Positions 57,201 through 64,000 of a stretch of DNA of 64,000 bases are shown in pieces. How positions within the stretch are numbered: the stretch's first letter is position 1; the number at the start of each line of letters is the position of its first letter. Source of the stretch: Limnomonas spitsbergensis. Lineage: Eukaryota > Chlorophyta > Chlorophyceae > Chlamydomonadales. A model generated the notes under the pieces. That model did not search any database, was not told the DNA's origin, and worked only from the letters and a program-made list of their open reading frames with translations. The position numbers were made by a program, and so were the translations under genes. The DNA is taken from the NCBI GenBank assembly GCA_037349105.1, contig JAYJMM010000034.1, positions 3,658,001-3,722,000 on the forward strand, in the 5' to 3' direction.

Positions 57201-60200
57201 CAGGACGGACAAGTGAGAGATCCTGGAGCAGAGGGACAGGTGAGAGGTATCGGAGCAGGAGGGACAGGTGAGAGGTATCGGAGCAGGAGGGGCAGGTGAG
57301 AGGTCCTGGAGCAGAGGGACAGGTGAAAGGTATCGGAGCAGGAGAGGCAGGTGAGAGGTCCTGTAGCAGAGGGACAGGTGAGAGGTATCAGAGCAGGAGG
57401 GGCAGGTGAGAGGTATTGGAGCAGGAGGGGCAGGTGAGATGTATCGGAACAGGAGGGGCAGGTGAGAGGTATCGGAGCAGGAGGGACAGGTGAGAGGTCT
57501 TGGAGCAGAGGGACAGGTGAGAGGTATCGGAGCAGGAGAGGCAGGTGAGAGGTATCGGAGCAGGAGGGGCAGGTGAGAGGTATCGGAACATGAGGGGCAG
57601 GTGAGAGGTCCTGGAGCAGAGGGGCAGGTGAGAGATATTGGAGCAGGAGGGGCAGGTGAGAGGTCCTGGAGCAGAGGAACAGGTGAAAGGTATTGGAGCA
57701 GGAGGGGCAAGTGAAAGGTATCGGAGCAGGAGGGGCAGGTGAGAGGTCCTGGAGCAGAAGGACAGGTGAGAGGTATTGGAGCAGGACGGGCAAGTGAGAG
57801 ATCCTGGAGCAGAGGGACAGGTGAGAGGTATCGGAGCAGGAGGGACAGGTGAGAGGTATCGGAGCAGGAGGGGCAGGTGAGAGGTCCTGGAGCAGAGGGA
57901 CAGGTGAGAGGTATCGGAGCAGGAGGGACAGGTGAGAGGTATCGGAGCAGGAGGGACAGGTGAGAGGTATCAGAGCAGGAGGGGCAGGTGAGAGGTATTG
58001 GAGCAGGAGGGGCAGGTGAGAGGTATCGGAACAGGAGGGGCAGGTGAGAGGTATCAGAGCAGGAGGGACAGGTGAGAGGTCTTGGAGCAGAGGGACAGGT
58101 GAGAGGTATCGGAGCAGGAGAGGCAGGTGAGAGGTATCGGAGCAGGAGGGGCAGGTGAGAGGTCCTGGAGCAGAGGGGCAGGTGAGAGATATTGGAGCAG
58201 GAGGGGCAGGTGAGAGGTCCTGGAGCAGAGGAACAGGTGAAAGGTATCAGAGGGGAGTATTGGTAGCTCACCTAGTGCTACGGCCGAACGGGTGGCTTCC
58301 TTAATCCACGCCTCAGGGCGTATTGTTTATTTATTTATTTATAGGAGGGGCAAGTGAAAGGTATCGGAGCAGGAGGGACACGTGAAAGGCATTGGAGTAG
58401 GAGGGGCAAGGGAGAGGTAGGGGAGTAGGAGGGGCAGGTGGGAGGTAGGGGAGTAGGAGGGGCAAGGGAGAGGTAGGGGAGTAGGAGGGGCAGGTGGGAG
58501 GTAGGGGAGCAGGAGGGACAGGTGAGAGGCATTGGTAGGTGTTGGGGTTTGGCAGACAGAGGAGATGTACAGTAGGACCAAATAGGGTTTGCGCACACCT
58601 TTGTTGCATTTTCCCTGAAAAGGGAGTGCCCGCGCACCCCCAAAATAATTGTGTTGGCCGGTGACAGTCTGGCCGCGCAGCGGCCATGCCAGTTATTATT
58701 TTAACGCGCAGCTGGTCCGCGGCCCTCCCAAAAGCAATTCATTAATAGTTGATTCGAACCAGTTCGATGGTACCTTAATTTGTCGAGCTACTGGGTATGG
58801 AAGATTGCTTTCTAGGATATACCCCCTGCCCATCCAGTTCTCAAAGACTTTGGTATGTAATTGCGGCTTCCCCCAACACACCGCCTGCCAAAAAATAACT
58901 ACTTGGCTGACCCCCAGCCCTTCCCTGCTTGCAGATCAAAGCGGTGTTGGGGACTCCTTCCTAAACCCTAATCCCTTAACCCCAACTCCTTAACCCAGGC
59001 CTGCCCTGCTTGCGGCCTGCTTGCAGGTCAAAGCAGTGTTGGGGAGTCCTTCCCAAACCCTAATCCCTTAACCCGGCCCTTACCTACTTTCAGGTCAAAG
59101 CAGTGTTGGGGAGTCCTTCCTCATTGGTCAGGGCGCACCCGGCTCAGTGAGCGGGGAGTGGTCCAAGGTCTGCAGCGTCATGACAGACCCCCTCCCGAGC
59201 ATCCGAAGCTGCCTCATAGACACCGCCAAGAGTGGCGGCACAGCCTCCAACCTGGGCTCCGTCGAGAAGCCGACCCGGACCGCCGCCTCCTGCCCGGTGT
59301 CGGAGCTGCCAGAGCTGCAGCGGGGTGGCAGCCTGCGCCAGCCAGCGAGCAAGAGCGGCTCGGCGGTGTGCGCCTCCGCTCAGTTTGGGGTGTCTCTATG
59401 GCTGCCCTTCCAGCAGATGATGCTAGAGGGGGTGGCCAATGGATCAGCCACAACCCACCAGACCATTGAGCACCTTATTCGGTGAGCCTAGTCTAACCCT
59501 TACCCTAACCCTGAACCCTTAACCGCCACAACCCACCAGACCATCGAGCACCTCATTCGTTGAGCATAGTCTAACCCTTACCCTAACCCTGAACCCTAAA
59601 CCCTTAATCGCCACCACCAACCAGACCATCAAGCACCTTATACGGTGATCTTAGTCTAGCCCATAACCTTAACCCTTAACCCTAAACCGCCACGACCCAC
59701 CAGACCATCGAGCAACTTATTCGGTGAGCCTCGTTTGACCTTAAAAACCCTAAACCGCCACAGCCCACCAGACCATCGAGCACCTCATTCGGTGAGCCTC
59801 CTTTAACCCTCACCCTTAACCCAATGTCCTTCACCGCCACGAAGCACCAGAACATCGAACACCTCATTCGGTGAGCGGCTTATTGAGGTTTGAATAAACG
59901 CCTGCTTGCTCGGGTGTGTACAGAATCTGCCTGAATCTGACAAACCTTACGGTGCATTGCTCATTGGTTTTGTTTTGAAACACATGTGTTCATCTAGGGC
60001 ATGTCATGTACAATTCAGGTGCATCACAGCCTCTACGGCTGTCGGGGGGAGGCCTGGTGCAGCAAGCCCTGCTGCTTCGGCCGTCGGCCGCAGAACGACC
60101 ACTCCTTGGTCTCTGTATGCCTAGTGGCGGCTGCCCATCAGCTCCCCAATGATGGTCTGGAGTGCTCATATACACATAACAAAATGAAGTCTGCTGCCCA

Positions 60201-63200
60201 TAAACCCCAAACTCCTAACCCCTAAATAAAATCTGCTGCCTTGCCCAAGACCGTGTCGGCTCACTCTTGGTATATCGTTGGCAGTGCCCGGTGGCCTTGC
60301 TGACGAGCATGCTACACCCCTGAAGGCTTTTCCAGCATTTGTACAGTGTTGGGCCAGTTGGGGTCCTTACGGTGGCTGAATTACGTAGCTGAGCCCCAGT
60401 CACCGTAACTTCAAGGCGAATTCAGCTACTTTTACCCAACGACGTAATTACGTACACAGTTTATGAATTACGGCGCAATGTTACTGCACTGATGTTGTAT
60501 GTCCCTTACCCCCCCCTTTTGTTCCATCCAGGCCCATTGCCCCCCTATCCCAACGGAAAAGTTGGGCCCACGCGGGCGAGCCTTTTTGAGCGGGGCCCTG
60601 AGGTTCCATTTCATTGACCCCTGTCCCCACTGCCCTGAACTTTGCTCTGCCCCTGTGTGTACTTCAAATACAATCCAGCCAAACCTATGCCGTATTGTGC
60701 TACCATGAATGATACGACCCAGCGCAACCTGTGCCGTGTGGTGCTACCTTGCCCATGTGCGTGCCTCCAGGAGCACCCTGATGAGCCGTCAGGTGGGGAT
60801 GGGCTGCCTCAAGCTGGCTACGCGCCGGGCCCTCAAGGCGCTGACGGGCAACGGCCTCATCCTCAACCACATGGTGCCTTTCCTGGCCGCACCCGATGAT
60901 AGCAAGGCAGTGCTGGGTGGGAGGGCGGGGGCAGGCCCGCCCGTCCAAAGGCCCGTTTCACACCCTCCGGGGACCAAGTACTTCAAGGGGACCGTCATGG
61001 GCCTGGCTGTGTACAGCAGCGGCCTCCCCATCGGGCAGGGCATGGAGCTGTTCAAAAGGTGAACTGACCTATCTGCATTGGTTTGAAATTAACTGATTGG
61101 GCAAGGCATCGAGCTGTTCAAAAGGTAAACTGCCCTCCCTGTATCTGCTCTGCTTTCGAATTAACGGATTGTTCTAGGCATCCAGCTGTTCAAAAGATGA
61201 ACTGCCCTACCTCTACATGCACTGGTTTGACTCCACCCTTGCCCCCATGCTTGTCCCCCTGCCTTTCCCCCTGCCTGTCCCCCTGCCTGTCCCCCTGCCT
61301 GTCCCCCTGCTTGTCCCCCTGCCTGTCCCCCTGCCTGTCCCCCTGCCTGTCCCCCTTCCTGTCCCCCTGCTTGTCCCCCTGCCTGTCCCCCTGCCTGTCC
61401 CCCTGCCTGTCCCCCTGCTTGTCCCCCTGCCTGTCCCCCTGCCTGTCCCCCTGCCTGTCCCCCTGCCTGTCCCCCTGCCTGTCCCCCTGCTTGTCCCCCT
61501 GCTTGTCCCCCTGCCTGTCCCCCTACCTGCCCCCCTGCTTGTCCCCCTGCTTGTCCCATTGCCTGTCCCCCTGCCTGTCCCCTGCCTTTCCCCCTGCCTG
61601 TCCCCCTGCGTGTCCCCCTGCTTGTCCCCCTGCCTGCCCCCCTGCCTGCCCCCCTGCTTGTCCCCCTGCCTGTCCCCCTGCCTGTCCCCCTGCTTGTCCC
61701 CCTGCTTGTCCCCCTACCTGTCCCCCTGCCTTTTCCCTGCCTTTCCCCCTGCCTGTCCCCCTGCTTGTCCCCCTGCTTGTCCCCCTACCTGTCCCCCTGC
61801 TTGTCCCCCTGCTTGTCCCCCTGCCTGTCCCCCTGCCTGTCCCCTGCCTTTCCCCCTGCCTGTCCCCCTGCCTGTCCCCCTGCTTGTCCCCCTGCCTGTC
61901 CCCCTGCCTGCCCCCCTGCCTGTCCCCCTGCCTGTCCCCCTGCCTGTCCCCCTACCTGTCCCCCTGCCTGTCCCCCTGCCTTTCCCCCTGCCTGTCCCCC
62001 TGCTTGTCCCCCTGCTTGTCCCCCTACCTGTCCCCCTGCTTGTCCCCCTGCTTGTCCCCCTGCCTGTCCCCCTGCCTGTCCCCTGCCTTTCCCCCTGCCT
62101 GTCCCCCTGCCTGTCCCCCTGCTTGTCCCCCTGCCTGTCCCCCTGCTTGTCCCCCTGCTTGTCCCCCTGCCTGTCCCCCTGCTTGTCCCCCTGCCTGTCC
62201 CCTGCCTGTCCCCCTGCTTGTCCCCCTGCTTGTCCCCCTGCCTGTCCCCCTACCTGCCCCCCTGCTTGTCCCCCTGCTTGTCCCATTGCCTGTCCCCCTG
62301 CTTGTCCCCCTGCCTTTCCCCCTGCTTGTCCCCCTGCCTGTCCCCCTGCCTGTCCCCCTGCCTGTCCCCCTGCTTGTCCCCCTGTCTGTCCCCCTGCCTG
62401 TCCCCCTGCTTGTCCCCCTACCTGTCCCCCTGCCTTTTTCCTGCCTTTCCCCCTGCCTGTCCCCCTGCTTGTCCCCCTGCTTGTCCCCCTACCTGTCCCC
62501 CTGCTTGTCCCCCTGCTTGTCCCCCTGCCTGTCCCCCTGCCTGTCCCCTGCCTTTCCCCCTGCCTGTCCCCCTGCCTGTCCCCCTGCTTGTCCCCCTGCC
62601 TGTCCCCCTGCCTGCCCCCCTGCCTGTCCCCCTGCCTGTCCCCCTGCCTTTCCCCCTGCCTGTCCCCCTGCCTGTCCCCCTACCTGTCCCCCTGCTTGTC
62701 CCCCTGCCTGTCCCCCTGCTTGTCCCCCTGCTTGTCCCCCTGCTTGCCCCCCTGCCTGTCCCCCTGCCTGTTCCCTGCCTTTCCCCCTGCCTGTCCCCCT
62801 GCTTGTCCCCCTGCTTGTCCCCCTACCTGTCCCCCTGCTTGTCCCCCTGCTTGTCCCCCTGCCTGTACCCCTGCCTGTCCCCTGCCTGTCCCCCTGCCTG
62901 TCCCCCTGCTTGTCCCCCTGCCTGTCCCCCTGCTTGTCCCCCTGCTTGTCCCCCTGCTTGTCCCCCTGCCTGTCCCCCTGCCTGTCCCCCTGCCTGTCCC
63001 CCTGCCTGTCCCCCTGCCTGTCCCCCTGCTTGTCCCCCTGCCTGCCCCCCTGCCTGCCCCCCTGCCTGTCCCCCTGCCTGTCCCCCTGCTTGTCCCCCTG
63101 CTTGTCCCCCTGCTTGTCCCCCTGCCTGTCCCCCTGCCTGTCCCCCTGCCTGTCCCCCTCTTATCACCTCAGCGCATCACATGCTTGAGGTATTCATGTA

Positions 63201-64000
63201 TTTAAAACAGTGCCAATTACGTTCCTTACGGTGGCTGAATTACGTAGCTGAGTTTCAGTCACGGTAATTTTTATGCAAATTCAGCTACTTTTACCAGGAA
63301 GGGACCGTAATTACTTGAACGGTTTTTGGTTTACGGCGCAACTGCAATGCGCTTGTTTAAAAGCGTCCAAGCGCCTTAACGGTGAACTGCTCCACATGGA
63401 CTAGTTTGAAATGATACGATTGCCCTCGATACATCGTCACATCAGCACGTGACACCCTCGCTTCATTTCTTGCTGCGCCTATGCAACCAGCTTTCGTTGT
63501 TTGCCTTGTCGACTCCACACTTCTCGTTCCCATGATCTGATACCCTACCCCTCGGTTGCCCCTCACACTTTTTAACAACAACTTTTGCCCCCTGTGTGAC
63601 CCTAAACCCTAAACCCCAAGCACAAAACCTTAACCCAGTGATTGTGCCTGATACACCCTGGTGTCCCTGGCACTTCCCCAACGCCGTCTCCTCTCCCATT
63701 ATACCTGCAGGCTGGATGCGGCCCGGTCAGAGTTTGATCTCAGCAGCCCAGCTCAGGCCATTTCCTCTCCCATTATACCTGCAGGCTGGATGCGGCCCGG
63801 TCAGAGTTTGATCTCAGCAGCCCAGCTCAGGCCATTTCCTCTCCCATTTACCTGCAGGCTGGATGCGGCCCGGTCAGGGTTTGATCTCAGCAGCCCAGCT
63901 CAGGCCATTTCCTCTCCCATTATACCTGCAGGCTGGATGCGGCCCGGTCAGAGTTTGATCTCAGCAGCCCAGCTCAGGCCATTTCCTCTCCCATTATACC
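48266..64000 (+). CDS. POLQ: DNA polymerase theta/TEBICHI-like protein, helicase part (3' end outside window)
   Basis: Exons: 48266-49669, 50420-50576, 51416-51660, 52577-52723, 53122-54088, 55103-55219, 56938-57045, 59094-59481, 60771-61058, then one starting at or after 63711. That is 1273 aa plus a split codon; all phases close. Residues 1-468 are Gln/Ser/Pro-rich without a known domain. The SF2 helicase follows: LYPWQ, motif I APTSGGKS (517-524), [19 protein letters not shown], motif II DEAH (636-639), motif III CMSATM (~703-708), [32 protein letters not shown], motif [12 protein letters not shown] (~1040-1049), then [17 protein letters not shown]. The order and wording fit POLQ/TEBICHI closely; HELQ is the alternative until the polymerase half is seen. 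In known relatives it acts in theta-mediated end joining. A ~135-residue Ala/Pro-rich insert (~752-887) splits the two RecA lobes. Confidence 0.88.
49705..49897 (-). mobile_element. MITE copy 3 (inverted) in POLQ intron 1
   Basis: Ends TACTGTTGATTTGAATTGCC and GGAAGGCAATTCAAATTTAC are inverted repeats. Read on minus, the body (CAACGCCAGTTTCAGTCG) matches 55454-55648. If intron 1 were not spliced at 49669/49670, this element would supply the last ~50 codons of a read-through frame ending at 49858. Confidence 0.82.
50100..50400. repeat. ~39-bp ACGCCATGCATGCTGCATG repeat in POLQ intron 1
   Basis: About seven units of CATCCTGGCACGCCATGCAT plus GCTGCATGCGGCCCCT lie just upstream of the exon 2 acceptor (50419). 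Confidence 0.9.
50600..51150. repeat. ~35-bp GGACTAAAAGTACAGGGTAC repeat in POLQ intron 2
   Basis: About ten near-identical units (GGACTAAAAGTACAGGGTAC plus TATCAGTACTACTTTGA). They are preceded by GGGGGACT...TACTCCAC precursors close to the exon 2 donor (GTGAGTCACACCAAGGGGGG). Confidence 0.92.
51683..51735 (+). repeat. Interstitial TTTAGGG telomere-like run
   Basis: Seven head-to-tail TTTAGGG units with one TTAGGG, just inside POLQ intron 3. This is the cleanest plant/algal-type telomeric run in the window. Confidence 0.85.
51775..52430 (+). repeat. AGCTACA-family element with internal CCAGTGGCTG duplications
   Basis: The head is CTCAGCTGCAAATCAGCTAC and the body GCTTGGGCCACCAGGGATC. GGATCCAGGC and AGCCCAGTGGCTGCC blocks are then repeated irregularly to 52430. 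It lies in POLQ intron 3. Confidence 0.65.
52436..52577 (+). repeat. Tandem CTTCCTTGCTGTCTTCTTCA before the POLQ exon 4 acceptor
   Basis: Six copies of a 21-24 bp pyrimidine-rich unit (TTCACTCTTCCTTGCTGTCTTC) end in the real TTTGTTTCCTCAG acceptor. This amplifies the polypyrimidine tract rather than the exon edge. Confidence 0.9.
54430..54735 (-). repeat. Inverted AGCTACA-family element in POLQ intron 5
   Basis: GGGACCACCACTGGGCTGAC, GTGTAGCAAGCTCTGCTGCT and a tail of GAAGTGTAGCTGGCATGCAG-type units correspond to the family read on the minus strand. Confidence 0.6.
55454..55648 (+). mobile_element. MITE copy 2 in POLQ intron 6
   Basis: 195 bp. The left TIR TACTGTAGATTTGCTTTGCC and right TIR GGCAAATCAAATCTACGGTA are near-perfect inverted repeats of about 25 bp. 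The body matches copies 1 and 3. There is no coding capacity. Confidence 0.88.
56348..56408. other. Perfect 18-bp stem-loop in POLQ intron 6
   Basis: Arms GCAAATCTCTGATTGAGT (56348-56365) and ACTCAATCAGAGATTTGC (56391-56408) are exact reverse complements with a 25-nt loop. It is too small for a MITE; the function is unknown. Confidence 0.85.
57028..58545 (+). repeat. 1.2-kb array of 27-28 bp units from the POLQ exon 7 donor
   Basis: The real junction (GGTCGAGCAGGACGGGCAG then GTGAGAGGTATCGG) is followed by about 43 units of GGAGCAGGAGGGGCAG/GTGAGAGGTATC or GGAGCAGAGGGACAG/GTGAGAGGTCCT. Nearly every unit keeps CAG/GTGAGAGG. A ~90-bp insertion at 58255-58343 interrupts the array; it resumes in diverged form to about 58530. 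Confidence 0.95.
58255..58345 (+). repeat. Insertion inside the exon 7 donor array
   Basis: GTAGCTCACCTAGTGCTACG, GGGTGGCTTCCTTAATCCAC and TTATTTATTTATTTA interrupt otherwise continuous units. This resembles 12655-12760, so it is probably a small mobile element inserted after the array formed. Confidence 0.65.
58915..59100 (+). repeat. Two extra copies of the POLQ exon 8 acceptor edge
   Basis: The real junction (CTTTCAG then GTCAAAGCAGTGTTGGGGAG plus TCCTTCC) is preceded by copies at 58933 (CTTGCAG/ATCAAAGCGG) and 59027 (CTTGCAG/GTCAAAGCAG). The latter is identical over 27 exon-like bases. Confidence 0.93.
59455..59885 (+). repeat. Five copies of the POLQ exon 8 donor edge
   Basis: CCACCAGACCATTGAGCACC plus TTATTCG then GTGAGC recurs near 59530, 59618, 59697, 59768 and 59845, linked by TAACCCTAACCCTGAACCC-type spacers. 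Most copies keep CG/GTGAGC. Confidence 0.93.
60005..60165 (+). repeat. AGCTACA-family element in POLQ intron 8
   Basis: The head is diverged (TGTACAATTCAGGTGCATCA); the body GGCCTGGTGCAGCAAGCCCT plus GCTGCTTCGGCCG fits the family. Confidence 0.6.
60344..60491 (+). mobile_element. 148-bp hAT-like MITE in POLQ intron 8
   Basis: Ends CAGTGTTGG ... ACTGCACTG; flanks CATTTGTA and ATGTTGTA share 5 of 8 positions. The body GGTCCTTACGGTGGCTGAAT plus TACGTAGCTGAG matches the copies at 18841 and 63208. Confidence 0.78.
60550..60620 (+). repeat. Copy of the GGGCCCACGCGGGCGAGC dispersed repeat
   Basis: GTTGGGCCCACGCGGGCGAG plus TTTGAGCGGGGCCCTGAGGT and CATTGACC align with the copy at 564-620. Confidence 0.6.
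61030..61215 (+). repeat. Two copies of the POLQ exon 9 donor edge
   Basis: GGGCAGGGCATGGAGCTGTT plus CAAAAG then GTGAACTG (real) recurs at 61098-61130 (CAAAAG/GTAAACTG, donor kept) and 61170-61206 (CAAAAG/ATGAACTG, donor lost). Confidence 0.92.
61240..63165. repeat. 1.9-kb 12-bp minisatellite (CCCTGCCTGTCC) in POLQ intron 9
   Basis: About 160 units, mostly CCCCCTGCCTGT or CCCCCTGCTTGT, with occasional one-base-shorter units (CCCCTGCCTTT) that shift phase. A ~330-560 bp higher-order pattern is visible. The 500-700 codon open frames (CLSP-, PACP-, VPLP-type) are artefacts. Confidence 0.95.
63208..63355 (+). mobile_element. 148-bp hAT-like MITE in POLQ intron 9
   Basis: Begins CAGTGCCAATTAC, ends GCAATGCGCTTG, and is flanked on both sides by TTTAAAA (63201-63207, 63356-63362). 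The body is shared with 60344-60491. Confidence 0.82.
63690..64000 (+). repeat. At least four 75-bp copies of the POLQ exon 10 acceptor edge, running off the window
   Basis: Unit: CCATTATACCTGCAG then GCTGGATGCGGCCCGGTCAG plus AGTTTGATCTCAGCAGCCCA and GCTCAGGCC. Exon-like starts fall at 63711, 63786, 63860 and 63935; one unit has a 1-base deletion in the intron part. The reading after AG|G is [15 protein letters not shown], a plausible continuation of ELFKR from exon 9. The real exon may be the last copy, outside the window. Confidence 0.92.

Noticed and set aside
61083..63267. Long + strand frames ([23 protein letters not shown]) and minus GGQA-type frames
   Set aside because: Artefacts of a 12-bp minisatellite whose period is a multiple of three, inside POLQ intron 9.

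Overview
The window looks like nuclear DNA of a green alga. All four protein genes are split by many GT-AG introns, the single tRNA gene carries a canonical intron and a Pol III T-run, degenerate TTTAGGG/CCCTAAA tracts are scattered through the introns, and one gene encodes a secreted protein with a long polyproline stalk. A prasinophyte such as Cymbomonas is a guess from general appearance only; nothing here proves it.

Layout. 1-7053 holds no protein gene: it has dispersed repeats, a tRNA-Asn(GUU) gene (2775-2859) and a 558-bp inverted-repeat element (4666-5223). A CAP/SCP-domain secreted protein lies on + (7054-11884, 5 exons). An SDR-family protein lies on - (13832-19753, 5 exons). A complete HrpB-type DEAH-box helicase lies on - (20426-42357, 17 exons, 1054 aa spread over 21.9 kb). 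42358-48265 is repeat-rich and intergenic, with one probable frameshifted pseudogene. The helicase part of a POLQ/TEBICHI-like gene lies on + from 48266 and runs off the right edge. Every exon junction was chosen by hand for splice-site consensus, phase continuity and family alignment. The phases close without a frameshift in all four models, which is the main support for them.

The most notable feature is what fills the introns. In most introns the tandem repeat is made of copies of the adjoining exon edge with its splice site, either exon 3' end plus GT donor or AG acceptor plus exon 5' start. Examples are the 2.7-kb array beside HrpB exon 6, the 1.2-kb array beside POLQ exon 7, and the 75-bp units (AG plus exon start) at the right end of the window. 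Introns here seem to have grown by tandem duplication of exon-intron boundaries, where splicing hides the extra copies. This is the candidate for a previously undescribed phenomenon.

Other repeats are three TIR-bearing MITE-like families (one with three copies), a hAT-like MITE family with CAGTG ends and near-8-bp target duplications (four copies), a dispersed family with AGCTACAATTCAGCTACA heads, and two long 12-bp minisatellites. The arrays generate very long spurious open frames, which are not reported as genes. The four genes do not form an obvious pathway: two nucleic-acid helicases (RNA and DNA repair), one oxidoreductase-fold protein and one secreted protein.
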